This document shows, in pieces, positions 10,470 through 22,400 of a stretch of 64,000 nucleotides of DNA; position 1 is the first letter of the stretch, and each line of letters begins with the position of its first letter. The stretch is from the NCBI GenBank assembly GCA_029339195.1, contig JAPTJF010000017.1, forward strand, positions 186,001 to 250,000. Reading direction: 5' to 3'. The translations under genes and the position numbers were made by a program. Source of the stretch: Micractinium sp. NFX-FRZ. Taxonomy: Eukaryota; Chlorophyta; Trebouxiophyceae; Chlorellales; Chlorellaceae. The notes beneath the pieces were generated by a model. The model did not search any database and was not told where the DNA came from. It saw nothing but the letters and a program-made list of their open reading frames with translations.

Positions 10470-13400
10470 ATGGCAGCGCTTCTGCCATGTGCGGCCTGCC
10501 TGCAGTCAGGGCGGGCGGCGCTGCGGCAGCGGCACGTCTGTAGCACACGGCATAGATCCAGCTTGCTGTTTGGCGAGGATGGACCCAGCAGCAGCGGGCG
10601 AGGAAGGGTGGCAGAGGGTCGTCCCGCCTCTCGGCGGTCCTTCTTCCGCCTTGCAGCCTACCTGCAGTCTCATGGGGAGTCTCAGGCAAGTCTGGGGAGA
10701 GCCGCGGCCCTGCCGACTGGCTGGCTGGGCGTGTGCCAGGCGGCGGCACGCACGAGGCGGCGCGCCGCCACTCCCACCGCCGCACCCGGTGGTAGGTTGG
10801 TGCTGGCCTGAGCCTGAGGGTGTGCTGCTGTTGTGCAGGTCCCTGAAGACTTCCCGACCACAGGCAGCAGCAGCCCCACGCTCCTACGACCCAGCAGCGG
10901 CGCCGGCGCGGGCGGCAGCAGCGGCGCCGCGCCTGCTGCAGTGGGCACCAATTCGCTGGCTCTAGTGCAGGAGCGAGGCGGCGCCAGCCTGCTGCAGCTA
11001 GTGGCAGCCTGGGACCAGCTGGCAGCACGCCTGCCACCACAAACAGGCGCCGGGCACGGGGCGGACTTGATTCTAGAGGCGCTCAAAGTGGCCGTGGCCT
11101 TCTCGCCCGCCCCACCAGCAGCCGCAGCGGCGGACAGCGCGGGTGCAACAGGACCAGGCACGGCAGCGCCCTCGCAACTGGCGCGCCCCGTGGCCCGCGC
11201 CCTGTCGCTGGCCTCCCGCCTGGCCGACCTGTCGGCCGCTGGGCTGCCCTTTGATGCCGAGAGCATCGCTGCCGGCATCCTGGCTGAGGCGCTGCTGGCC
11301 GGGGCGCAGCCGTCGGGCGCGTGGCACCCCGGCGGCGCAGCAGGCAGCGCCGGCGGCGGCCTCACGCTGCAGATCATTGAGGAGCGGGTGGGCCCCATTG
11401 TGGCTCAGCTGGTTCATGACATCAAGCGGGCCCGCCAGCTGCCCGCCCGCGTGGAACTGTTGGACGACACCGCCGCCAGGTCAGCACTCCCACCCTGTCT
11501 ATGTATCAGGGGAATGGCATCATGCACAGCTCCTCAGCCCCTTCCTCCCTCCTGCCGCTGCACCCACCTGCTGCCTCCTCGTCGGCGTTGAGTCAGCGCC
11601 GCCACCCTGCCCTCCTACGTCACGTGCTGTCCCGCCTCCCCCCGCCTGCAGCGCCCTGCGTGAGCTCTGCCTCTCCTTCTACGACGTGCGGGCCACAGCC
11701 GTGGAGATTGTGGCCCGCCTGGACCTGCTGTGCAGGTGGGTGGGGCGGTGGGCCGGCGGGTGCAGCCGCACCCCGACATGAGCTGTGGTCGCTGCTGCTG
11801 GGGGCATTGCTGGGCGAGGCACTGGCCGCTGCTGCAACCTGCAGCGTGCTGGTGTGCTGGCGTACTGTTGTGCAGGAGCAAATCATGCACTGCTGGCAGT
11901 CGGTTCATTGCTGCCGTGCTGGCATGCTGGTGTGCTGGCAACGCCCAGCGCTCTGCCAGGCACCGTTTGATACAACTGACTTGGTTTAAGCGCCCCGCCT
12001 TGCCTGCCCACCTCTTGTGCCTGCAGCCCCGGCCAGCCCAGCCACGAGCAGCAGGTGTCGGCGCTTGAGGCGCTCCAGATGTATGCGCCCATGGGGCACG
12101 CCCTGGGGCTGGGCCCCGTGGCGCAGCAGCTCGAAGACCGCTGCTTCCAAGTGAGTGGGTGGGCGGTGGTGCCGTGGTTGGTTGGTTGTGCGTGGGGCCG
12201 TGTGCTACCTCACACCTCAGTGCTCTTGCTTGGGTGCTGGGTTGGCTGTGCCCGGTGGCACAACAGGTGGAGGGCCGCTGTTCCCAGGTGGGTGGGGTGG
12301 TGCTGCCGTGGTGCTGGTTGCTTGCATGTAGATGGTCGTCACGCGGGGCAGCCTGCCCTCACGGAATGGCTCATGGTTCAGGCACTGGTCCTGGGGTGCT
12401 GGCCGGACCTTCTTCCCCCTGCTGAGTCCCCACCCTCGACCCCATGCATCACATCGCCACGCCCTGTCTTCTCAGGTTCTGTTCCCCGAGAGTTACGTGC
12501 GCACCGCCGCCTGGCTGCGGGAGGAGAGCGCCGCAAACGCCGACGTGCTGGAGCGCTGCCAGGCCGCGCTGCGCGCCGCTGTGCTGCGCCAGCCGCGCTT
12601 TGCTGAGCTGGCAGACGGGCTGACGGTGCACGGCCGCACCAAGACGCTGTTCTCCACGCTCAAGAAGCTGCTGCGGCTGGGCAACACGGCGGCGGGGGGC
12701 AGGGCCAGGGCTCAGCTGTACGACTTGATGGGGCTGCGCGCCATTGTGCAGCCGCGTGCCGACCTGCAGCCGGTGAGAGCCAGGGAGGGGCGCTGCTGAA
12801 TGCCGGTGTTATCAGACAACCAATCAGTGCATTGCTGCCGGGTGTGGGCTCCTGTCGAGACAGCGCCCTGCATTGTTGCACACCTGCCGGTCAGCATGGG
12901 GGCTGTTGCAGAGTGCTGTGGGTCGAAATGCACTGCTGGTGCCGGTGCCGAGCCCGCCTTGCAGTCACCCTGCCCTGGCTGCCTCCCTGCTTGCCTGGCC
13001 ATAAGCTACCTGCTTGCACCTCCTCCCTTTGGTCATCGCGGTGCCCAACCCCCCGCACTTACCAAGCCCCCCCCGCACTTACCAAGCTCCCCAGCGCTCA
13101 CCTAGCTCCCCACACCTAAATGTCCCCCGCCCCCCCGCAGGAGGAGGCCGAGGCGCTGGCCGCCCAGGCCTGCTACCTGGTGCGCGACGCCGCCTGCTCC
13201 CTCTGGGAGTGCCTGCCTGAGCGGGCGAAAGACTACGTCGCCGCCCCCAAGTCAAACGGCTACCAGAGCCTGCACAGCACCGTGCGCGTGCGCTCGGAGA
13301 CCGTCAGCCTGAGCCTGAGCCAGGACGGCGGCAGCGCCGCGGGCGCAGCGGGGGCGCCAAGTGGCGCCGGCGAGGCGGAGCAGGAGCAGGAGGTCCGCAG

Positions 13401-14443
13401 CACAGCTGTGCTTGAGCTGCAGATCCGCACGCAGGGTGAGTGGGCACGCTGGGCTGGGCACGAGTAGGCTGAAAGCTAGGTTGGGTCAGACTGAGCAGAG
13501 GCCGGAGAGGGCCAGTTTGAGGAAGGAAGTTGAGAGCAGCTCCAGTGCATGCAATGGTGGAGCACACCTGCCCTTGCCTCACCTGCCACCCTCCCGCTGC
13601 CCTGCCCGCCTCACTCCTGTGCGCTCCGCTGCCTGCGTGTGCAGCTATGCACGACCGCGCCGAGCGCGGGGAGGCGGCGCACGGCGCCTACAAGGGCGGC
13701 CTGGACGCCGGACAGGCGCTGCAGCTCAAGGCGGTGACAGATGCGGTGCTGCGGCGCGCCGCAGCTGCAGCAGCCGCCACCGCCGCCGCGCCGCCCGCCA
13801 GCAGCAGCGCCGCCGGCGGCAGCATGGACGACGCGGCAGCCGCTGCCAACTCGCTGTTCAGGCACCTGGATCAGAACGGAGATGGGCGCATCAGGTGGGT
13901 AGCGATGGTTGCACGGCCCGCCTGGCGTTCAGTGTGCACGGGGTGGGCGCATGGGCCGCCCATCTGGCTGCCCCTGCTGGTTGACAACCGCCGGCCCATG
14001 CGGATGTACAGGGCGCATGCAGCTGGCCTCGCCGTGTGTCGCACCCTCTGTGGTCGTGTGGCATCCCGCCCGCTCCCTTCTGCTCCCTTCCTCTGACACC
14101 CCTCCTCCCTTCCCGCTCCACTGCCTCTCCACTGCAGCATGGAGGAGCTCCAGTTCGCCTTGCAGGAGCTGGGGGTGCACGGGGAGCAGGCGCAGAGCCG
14201 GGCAGCCAGCGAGCTGCTGCAGCTGGCGGCGGCGGACGGCGGCGAGGAGGGCGGCGACGGCAGCGCCGCCAGCAGCAGCGGTGGTGCCAGTGGCGACGAT
14301 GGTACCCTCGGTTTTGACGCGTTTATGGCGTTCCAGCGGCGCGTGGGCCTGCTGCAGGCGCTGTCAGCGGTGGACCAGCAGCAGGCGCACATGCTTGAAG
14401 AGCAGCACTCGGCGGCTGTGGCGGCGGCGGCAGCAGGCGCCTT

Positions 14444-14481
<38 letters not shown>

Positions 14482-17400
14482 ATGAACCCAGCAGCTTCTC
14501 CGACCCTCCACCAGCAGCCGGCCTGCCCTGGGCCAGCGGCAGCTTTGACGGCGGAGACGCCGGCGGCAGCAGCAGCAGCAGGCTGGTGGCGGGGGCCGCC
14601 GCTTGCCGCGCGCACGCGTGCTGCGGCAGGGTCGCCCTGGGCTGGCAGCCACCCAGGCAGCTCGGCGGCCGGCGGCGGAGCGTGCTGCTGGTGCGTGCTA
14701 CGGCAGAGACAGCAGCCACCAGCAGCAGCGGCAGCGGCAGCAGCAGCACCCTTGGCAGCAGCTGTGATGGCAGTGAGGTAGATGTGCAAGAGGCCGCCGC
14801 CGCCGCTGCTGCTGCCCACGGCAGCAATGGCGGCAGCTTGCACAATGGCGGCAGCCCGCACAACGGCGCCAGCGCCCGGGTGGCAAATGGCATGGCAAAC
14901 GGCGCTGTGCCCTTGCAGCAGGACCGGCAGCGGCACAGCGAGGCGTCATCCCATAGCAGCAGCAGCAGCAGCAGCGGCGGCTCTGCAGATGACTCGCAGG
15001 CGGCGGCAGCGGCGGCGGCAGCGGCAGCAGCGGGGGCGGCAGTTGATGGCCTGCTGCTGCGCAAGCCTGAGCGGCTGCCGGCCCAGGATCGGGACACGGA
15101 CATTGAGACCGACACAGAAGAGGCGGCGCCGTGGGGCGGCGAGGAGGATGCCAGCCGGCGGGATGCGACAGCGGTGTGGAAGGCGCAGCGTGCGGTGCAG
15201 GGCATCGTGCGGTTGGTGTCACAGGAGGGGGTGCCGACAGCAGATGCCACCTGGCAGCTGGTCCCAGCCCCCAGCAACCCCTACCGCCTGGTGAATGCGG
15301 CGGGAGCGTCGCTGCCCGCAGCAGCAGCCTCCACTGGCAGCGGGGAGCGGCGGGTGCAGGCGCTGCGGGTGCCTGAGCAAGGCCCGTGCATCATCGGCGC
15401 TGTGCTGGACCGGTGAGGGAGCGCTGCCCCTTGTGCATCCTGCTTTTCCTGCCCTGCTGCTGCTGTACCCCATTGTTTGTGTGTCCTGCTGCCGCTGATG
15501 GTGCTGCTGTGTACAGCTGTGCTGGACCGATGAGGCAGCACTGCCCTTTTGTGCGTCCTGCTGCTGCACCCCGCTGCCCACGCCGCTCCCAATGCGTGCT
15601 ACTGCTGCCGGCTTTGCCTGTGCCCGCCAGGCACCAGCTCCCACGCGGCACCCTGCCTCTTTTGCATCAACATCTGGCCAGCTCCATCTGACCATCGCCT
15701 CCCCTGCCCCTCCGCCTTGCAGCGACTGCGACTGCGTGCTGGATGTGCCCACCATCTCTGGCCGCCACGCCCGCCTGGAGGCCATGCGCTACCCCGACGC
15801 CCGGGGAGGCTACTCCAAGCTGCTGCTCACAGACCTGGGCAGCACCAACGGCACGCGCGTCAACAGGTGCGCACCGCTCGCCCCCCTGTGCTCCTTCTTT
15901 GTCATCACGTTATTTAAAAGCCTGTCGGCGCACGTGTCGTTCCTCGCCGTGCCGTGCACGCACCACATTGCAACGCACATTCGGCTGCGGCCCATGCGTG
16001 CCTCCCCCTCTGGCAACCCGCTCCAATCCCCCCCTACCCCGCCTCAGTGCTCCTCCCCTACTGCCCCCGCTCCCCGCTGCAGGCGGCTGATCGAGCCCCA
16101 CAAGGACGTGCCCCTGCGGGCGGGCGATGTGGTTACGCTGGCAGAGACCGACATTGCATTTGAGGTGCAGGTGGCGTCACCTCTGCTCCCCAAGCCCGCC
16201 ATGGCGGCAGCCAGCGGCGGTGCAGCCCAGAGCACGCACTCGGCCATTGGGGGGGCAGCCACTGGCGAGGCGGAGGCCGCGGCACAGCAGGCAATGGCGG
16301 CGCTGCCGCCGGTGGCTGCAGCGCTGCGCATCGCTGCTACGCTGGAGGCGGCGGCAGCGGAGCAGGGGCTGTTCCCTCCGGGAGGCGACATGACGTCTGA
16401 CCTGGCTGACCGGGCACGCCAGCTCATGACAGCTGGCAGTTACGACCAGGCCTATGCTCTGCTGCTGGCGGGAGCGATGCAGCAGCCGTGGCTGGGAGGT
16501 GAGGGGCGCTGCCTTCAAGCTGGTCGTGTGTCGCTTGTTCCACGCAGGCTCTCATTGCCTGCTGCCTGACAGCAATGTTGCTGGCAGCGCATCGCTGTTT
16601 GGACACATATCTGCCGCGCTTGTTGCCTGCTGGTCCTGCTGCCCGGCTGCACACCTGCCTCCCCCGCCCGGCCCCAATCTCCCCGTATCGCTCCCTCCCC
16701 CCTGGCCCCACACACCCCCTCCAGGCATCTGGGCCCAGCTGGCCAACCTTGAGCGGCAGCGTGCCCGGCGACGCGGCCGCGCCGGCAGCAGCGCAACCTT
16801 CTCTACCGGCGGCACCGGCAGCGCAGCCGGCGGCAGCTACGGCGCGGCGCGCGCCTTCTTTGCCGCTGCCGCCGCCTGCTTCACGGCGCTGTCGCCTGCC
16901 GTGGCAGGCGGCGCGCTGCGGGCGGCCTCGGAGCGCGCCGAGGGGCTGTCCCGCGTGCTGGGCAGCTGGGCACAGCTGGAGCTTGCATTGGACAATGCCG
17001 CCTCTGCACGCACGCTGTTCCGCCGTGGCGTGGCCGCCGCGCGCGAGCACCCGGCGGGGGCGGCCGCCGCCGGCGCCCCGCGCCTGCTGGTCACTTGGGC
17101 CACGCGGGAGTGGAAGGCTGGCGAGCCAGGGGAGGCGCAGCGGCTGTGTGTGGAGGCGCTGGAGGCCGACCCAGGCAACCCCTACGCCCTCACGCTGCTT
17201 GGCACGATCGAGGTGTGCGGGTGCCGGGCACCTGTGGGGCGGGCTCTGTGGTTCAGGGGCTGAGTGCATGGGGTGGGGGGTCCATGCACAGCGTGGGCTT
17301 CACAGCGCGCCTTTCAAATCAGCATTGGTCACTGGTCATTGTGGTGCCAGCCCGCCCTGGCTTTCCATCTGGATCCCTAGCAGGCAGTACTGTGCGTGTC

Positions 17401-18528
17401 AACATTCGCATGTGCTCCCCGGAATCCCGCTCCGGCTGGCAGCGCTGCGCCACTTGCCCCCTCACTCCTTGCCCCCCCCACCCGGCCCCCCGAACTCCCT
17501 TCTGCAGACGGCTGCCGGCCAGCTGGACATTGCCCGCCGCATGTTTGCGCAGGCGCTGCAGGCGGACCCCACACACATGGCCGCGCTGCAGGCCTGGGGC
17601 CGCTTGGAGGCCTCCTCGGGTGCGCGCCATAACAACTTGAAGAGTTTGGGAGGGGTGCAGTCAGGGGGCTGTGGTCCTGGGCCGAGGCTAGGGCTGTGGG
17701 CACGCCTCGGGGGCCTGCCAGGGTAGGGCAAGTCAGTCCTAGGGGCGCCAAGGAGGCCTGGCACCTGATGAGGCAGGCTGGGGTGTGGCTTGAGGGCCTG
17801 CCTGGCGGGGAGGTGATGGTTTTTGTCTGCTCGGCCAGGTGGGGGTTTAAAATTGAGCTGTGCAGCTGCCGCCTGTGTCCGCCCGCCACCTGTGCCTGAG
17901 CGTTCAAACAGTCACCCTGTCACCCTGTTCTGACCCCTGCTTGCCTGCCCCTTTCCCCGCCCCCCATCCTATGGCCCCCGCAGGCAGCCTGCGCACCGCC
18001 CGCCGCCTCTTCCGCCGCGCGCTCGAGGCGGAGCCGAACAACACGTTTGTGCTGCAGGCGTGGGGCGTGGCGGAGGCGCGGCGCGGTGACGCCCGGGAGG
18101 CCCGTACCCTGCTGCAGCGCGCCACGGATGCCGACCCCGCCTGCCGGCCCGCCTGGCATGCCTGGGGCAAGCTGGAGGATGAGGCGGGGTACACGGAAGC
18201 TGCGCGGAAGCTGTACCACCGGGTGCTGGAGCTGGAGCCGGGGTCGGTGCCCACGCTGAGCGCGCTGGGCTGCCTGGAGCGGCGGGCAGGTGACCTGGCG
18301 GCCGCCGAGCGCCACCTCAGCGCCGCCCTGGCGGCAGACCCCTCCCACGTGCCCTCCCTCAACGAGCTAAGCTTGCTGCGGGAGGAGCAGGGGAGGAAGG
18401 GCGAGGCGGCGACGCTCAAGCGCCGTGCCGCGCGGCAGGCCAGCAGCCGGGCGGCGGCGATGCGCGAGGTTGCGGCGCGCAAGCTGCCGCCCGCTGCCGT
18501 GTCGGCTGCCGCCCTGGAGCAGCAGTGA
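10470..18528 (+). CDS. CRSH: Calcium-regulated (p)ppGpp synthase CRSH, in frame with FHA and HAT/TPR domains
   Basis: Chloroplast RelA/SpoT homologue of the CRSH class, making the stringent-response alarmone (p)ppGpp from ATP and GTP/GDP. Exons: 10470-10685, 10839-11479, 11652-11735, 12027-12150, 12476-12772, 13141-13435, 13645-13894, 14138-15412, 15723-15866, 16083-16498, 16725-17212, 17508-17619, 17984-18528; all phases fit, 1628 aa. The ATG at 10470 is chosen because it gives a transit-peptide-like start (MAALLPCAACLQSGRAALRQ) and joins exon 2 in frame through a GC-AG intron (CAG|GCAAGT). The HD hydrolase half has lost the HD/ED metal motif. Synthetase motifs are intact: GRTKTLFSTLKKL, YDLMGLRAIV, KDYVAAPKSNGYQSLHSTV, LELQIRT. 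One EF-hand is intact (DQNGDGRISMEE, split by intron 7). Beyond about residue 735 the frame continues through Ser/Ala-rich sequence into FHA and HAT repeats, which known plant CRSH proteins lack. Confidence 0.85.
12237..12324 (+). repeat. Intronic ghost of CRSH exon 4 end plus donor
   Basis: Copy of 12104-12188. The order of blocks is kept: CGGTGGC, CAACAGGTGGAGG, CCGCTGTTCCCAGGTGGGTG and GTGGTGCTGCCGTGG. The duplicated donor is GTGGGT. Confidence 0.75.
14391..18528 (+). CDS. FHA domain plus HAT/TPR repeat protein (C-terminal part of the CRSH frame, possibly its own gene)
   Basis: This entry isolates the second half of the CRSH frame because it may be transcribed separately. 14391 is only the last in-frame ATG before the unusual region, not a proven start. 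Around 14580-14700 the protein reads like a chloroplast targeting sequence ending in RRRSVLLVRATAE, odd for the middle of a protein. An FHA domain spans exons 8-10 (PTISGRHARL, TDLGSTNGTRVNR, PLRAGDVVTLAE); Ser, His and NG of the phosphothreonine pocket are present, but the early GR arginine is not. From about 16400 to the stop come tandem HAT/TPR-like helical repeats (LFRRALEAEPNNTFVLQAWG, LYHRVLELEPGSVPTLSALG), the type found in organelle RNA-binding proteins such as HCF107/MBB1. RNA binding is inference. No stop, TGTAA or obvious promoter separates it from CRSH. Confidence 0.5.
14444..14478 (+). repeat. AGC trinucleotide run encoding poly-Ser
   Basis: About eleven to twelve uninterrupted AGC codons lie in exon 8 of the CRSH frame, just beyond the region matching the CRSH C terminus. 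It is likely to vary in length. Confidence 0.9.
15513..15566 (+). repeat. Intronic ghost of CRSH-frame exon 8 end plus donor region
   Basis: Copy of 15396-15446: GCTGTGCTGGACCG, then ATGAGG in place of the true donor GTGAGG, then CTGCCC-TTGTGC-TCCTGCT. The GT of the donor has mutated to AT, so the copy cannot be used as a splice site. Confidence 0.8.
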
Positions 18529-19034
18529 CAGCGCGCGTCCGCCCTCACGGCTTGCTGCACAACACATCCCACTCAACCTAATCTCTCCGTTTGAACTCAC
18601 CCCCCTTGGTCCTTACGTCTTTGTTCCTCTCTCGTGCTGCTGCTCTGCTGCTGCTGCCAATCCCGGTGCAGCGCCCCGTGCCGTGCTATCCCACGCCATC
18701 CCCTTTCAGCATGCTACATCCCACACCATCCGCCCCTACCCCCCTCAATCCCATATCGTTCCTCCCTCGGACAATTCATTCCCCCATTTGGTGCCGGCCC
18801 CGCAGGGCAGCCGGGCAGGCAGGCTGCCACGCCCGGCTGCCCCGCAATCAATTCACCCCTCTGCCTACACGTGTGTCTGTGTGTGTCTCTGCCTCTGGCC
18901 GCTCAGTCAACCGCCAGCAGCGCCCCAGGCCACTCAGTGGCCCAACGTTGCAGCAACCGCTCCACCAAGTTTCTTGTGAGTGGGGCAGCCCTCGTCCCGC
19001 CGGGCCCCTTGCCCTCTCCTCTTGTGCTCACCTG

Positions 19035-19112
19035 TCCTCCCTCCCTCCCTCCCTCCCTGCCCTTGTTCTTCCCTCCCTTCCCTCGTTCTTCCCTCCCTCC
19101 CTCCCTGCCTCA
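19035..19112. repeat. CCCT polypyrimidine microsatellite
   Basis: Tandem CCCT with CTTCCCT interruptions in a 3' UTR. The strand asymmetry could favour triplex formation, but no function is visible. Confidence 0.75.
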
Positions 19113-19298
19113 CCGTTGAGAAGATCCTCCCGCCGTGGGCCTCAGCATTTGCCCCCTGCCCCCTGCCTGTATCATACCCTGCTTGCCACCTCCCCCCCAT
19201 TTTCGACGTGCTCACTTGCCTACCTGCCTGCCCCCAACCCGCCGGCTGGTTTTCTCACCGCGCTCCCGCCAGACGGAGCGCCCTTGTGCACAGCCCGG

Positions 19299-19303
19299 TG
19301 TAA
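19299..19303 (+). terminator. TGTAA polyadenylation element, CRSH/FHA-HAT gene
   Basis: The only clear TGTAA after the 18528 stop codon, about 770 nt downstream and 130 bp before the stop codon of convergent RAD51D. Confidence 0.5.
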
Positions 19304-19434
19304 CGAACGAGGCCACACTAAGGGGGGAGCGGACAACTGATATCAATAACATTCCAGTATACACACCAGCAAAGTAAGGCTGGCAGAGGGGAAGCAAAGC
19401 AGGGGCTGGGAGGCAGTCGCCCGTCCCGCAAGCA

Positions 19435-22400
19435 TCACATCTGCATAGGCTGCGCCCCCTGCTGCGCCCCCTGCTGCCCCCCTCCTCCCACGGGCCTCAG
19501 CGGCGTGGGGTCAGTGATACCGCCCGGCCCCAGGGCGTAGGGCACCGCTGCTCCGGGGGGGTCCAAGGTGCTCCCCCGCAGCACCGCCACGCCCTGCCCC
19601 TGCCCGCCGCCCTCCCCGCTGCCGCTGCCGGCTGGCGGGCGCCACAGCTGGATCCTGCAGGCCAGCCGGGTTTGCATCATGAGTTGCATCAGGCAGGGGG
19701 CGGCGGCTGTGGGCGGATGTCAGGGTGGGCAGAGGATGGCTGGGCGCGCAATTGCAATGAGTTCACAAGAGCAGGTGCAGCTGGTGCGGCACTCGCTTGA
19801 GCACTTGCCCTGCCTGGCCAAACCAGCCACCCAGCCAGCCGGCCAACCGACGGCAAAGATCAAGCCCCTGCTCCATCCACACAGGCCCACCCAGCCACGC
19901 ACCCACCCAGCCAGTCGTGCACCCACCGTGTGTGCGGCTGGTTGCGCCAGCTCTCGCCCATGGCTGGCCGCTTCTCGTGCCGCCGGTCGTCGCTGCCGCC
20001 CACCAAGTGGTTTGTGACCAGCACAACTGCGAACGGAAACAGGTTGACATGGAAGGTGGTGTCGCGGAAAAAGGCAACACGCGTGGGTTGTAAGCATGAC
20101 ACGGTAGGATGTGCGCACGACTGCAGGGTAGACCCAATACGAGTGAATGCAGATGGGAGGAGAGGGGTGCAGGGCAGCACGCATTACTGTGAGCTGTGAC
20201 GCAAATGCAGGTGAGGTGGAGATGGCAGCATGTACAAAGTTAGATATAGTTGGATAGAGCAGAGGGGAGGGGCCGCTACACAGCACAGCACAGCACAGCA
20301 CTGGCGGGGGGCAGCGCGCACAGCGCAGTGCACTGCAGCGCTCTAACCAATGCTGAGAGCCCAATACCACAACCATCAACACTTGGCCTGGGGCCACCGC
20401 CTTAGTTGGTTAAGGTGCATCCACACGCCACTCAGCCTCCACCCTCCCTTCCCCCCCCAACCTCCCTGGCCTGCCCCCGCAAGCGCCCCACGCACCCGCC
20501 CGGCTGGCTGCCGCAAAGCTCTTGAGGCCGACCGCCGCTGCCGCCAGCAGCGCGTGCCCCTGGCTGTGCTGCCCGCCGCCCAGGATGGGGGCAATCAGCG
20601 CTGACAGGGCATCCACAATCAGCAGGGCCACTGGGAGCTCCTCCAAGTGCAGCCGCACCCGGCCGCCCGCCTGCTGCCCCGCCTGCTGTGCCTGCTGCAC
20701 CGCCTGCTGCGCCGCCTGCTGTGCCTGCTGTGCCGCCTGCTGCGCCGCCTGATGTGCCTGCTGTGCGGCGTGCTGCGCCATCAGCTCGTCCAGCGTGGCC
20801 AGCAGGGAGTGGGCGTCGTAGCAGCGCCGCACCTCGATGAGGCTCAGGGGGTCGGGGTCCAGCGCGGCCTGCACGTTGTGTGTGGGTGGGTTGCAATCAT
20901 TGATCACGGATTTTTCAGTAGACTGGCAGCTGGCATGGAAAGTGTTGTCATTGGGCCCGGCCTGCCTGGCCAGGCCTGCCCCGCTCGAAACGCCCCGCCC
21001 CTGCCCCTGCCCTGCGCCCCAGGCAATGTTGCTGCTCAGCACTCGGCCCGGCGTGCGCCCCGCCCCTCACCGCCGCCGGCACGCCCGCCGCCGCTTGCGC
21101 CTCTGCCACCTCCCGGAGCCGTCGGGCGCGCAGCGCGTTTGAGGTGTCCACATACACCACCCGACCGCTGCTGCGTGCCGCCAGCGCTGCCGCCGACAGG
21201 CACAGCTGCGTCTTGCCGGAGGCTGCACCCCGAGGGGGCCAAAGAGGGGGAGACGGAGGGTGGGGTTAGCAGGCAGGCAGGCTGCCATGGCAACATGAGA
21301 GGCAGGTTGGTCACTGCCAAGACAGCCCATGCTTTGCCTGCTGTGCCGGAGGGACGTGTAGGCTGGTCCCCAAGCTGCACTGTGGCGCCCGCTGCCTTTC
21401 ATCTGCAGGCATCCTCCAACAACCTCTCGCCATCTGCCCGCCCCGCATCCCTCAACACATCACAGCATCTAGGCCTGCAGGCATCCCTCACCTGTCTCGC
21501 CGCACACCTCCACCATCTGCCCGGCCCGCATGCCGTTGCGCAGCACCCGCGTGTCGATGCCCTGGCAGCCCTGTGAGGCGGAGGTGGCAGGACGGGGGAG
21601 GCCGACACGAAAGAGTCAGCAGGCGGCACCAACGACACAGCAAGCACCCCCGTGCCAAAAATGCCCTGGAGCAGTCGCATTGGTTGACAAGGACGCCAAT
21701 GCGACCATGCTCTGGGCAGGGCGACCACAGCTGTGCTGAACGGCGCTTGAACTCAGCATGCCCAAGGCGGCAAGGCCCAAGTGCGATAAGGGAGGCAAGG
21801 CTGGCGGGGCATACTCAAAACCCTGCCAGACGCGCTCCTGCACCTGCCAGCCCTGCCTCTGCGCCTCCCACGAGCCATCCCGCCTGCCAGCCACGCCCCT
21901 GCGCCCTCCCCAACTTCAGCATGCCCCGCTTGCCGTGGACAGGATGCGGCAGCTCTTCAATTGCTCCCACAGCTGGCTGCCGTCGACCACGGGCGGTGCA
22001 TACTCGGCAGCCTGCTGGGTCAGGGCCTGCAGGGCCTGCAGATCAAGCGAAGCAAGGGGGGTAAGCATGCATGCAGGCAGCAGCAAAAGCGGCCCAAAAG
22101 CGACGGGAGCGCCAACCACAGTGAGGAGGCAGGCTGGTCGCATCGGGTTACCCAGCACAGTGCTGATTATGCAGCACCTGCTCCTCCTCCTCCAGCAGTC
22201 CTCCAGCCGCATCAGTCAGGGTCTGCAAGTTGGTTGTGAGGAAAGCCTCCACTGCAGGGCCAGGCCAGGTGAGGCAGGGGGTGAGCAGCCTGGCAGCAGC
22301 GGCGGCAGCGGCGGCGGCGGCGGCAGCACAGCGGCGGCGACCTGTGTTGCGATGCCAGGGCGCACGATCTGGGCGCGCGATCAAGACAACTCACCCGTTC

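Larger units (their letters stand above)
18529..19434. other. Convergent 3' region between the CRSH frame and RAD51D
   Basis: No gene is supported. It is mostly the long pyrimidine-rich 3' UTR of the plus-strand gene, with a CCCT/CCTT tract near 19035-19112 and a TGTAA at 19299-19303, followed by the RAD51D 3' end. Confidence 0.6.

Noticed and set aside
10579..10811. ATG at 10579 (MDPAAAGEEGWQR) as the CRSH start
   Set aside because: Its frame cannot be joined to exon 2 with a good donor. The ATG at 10470 gives a transit-peptide-like start and an exact in-phase GC-AG intron.
13871..15277. A 468-codon open frame on the minus strand opposite the CRSH exon 8
   Set aside because: It is the complement of Ser/Ala/Gly-rich coding sequence, is dominated by Leu/Ala/Ser runs, lacks splice continuity and contains no domain, while the plus strand has CRSH, EF-hand and FHA motifs.
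20385..20430. tRNA-like D-arm string (TTAGTTGGTTAAGGTGC)
   Set aside because: No B box, acceptor stem or anticodon arm can be built around it, and it lies in a RAD51D intron.
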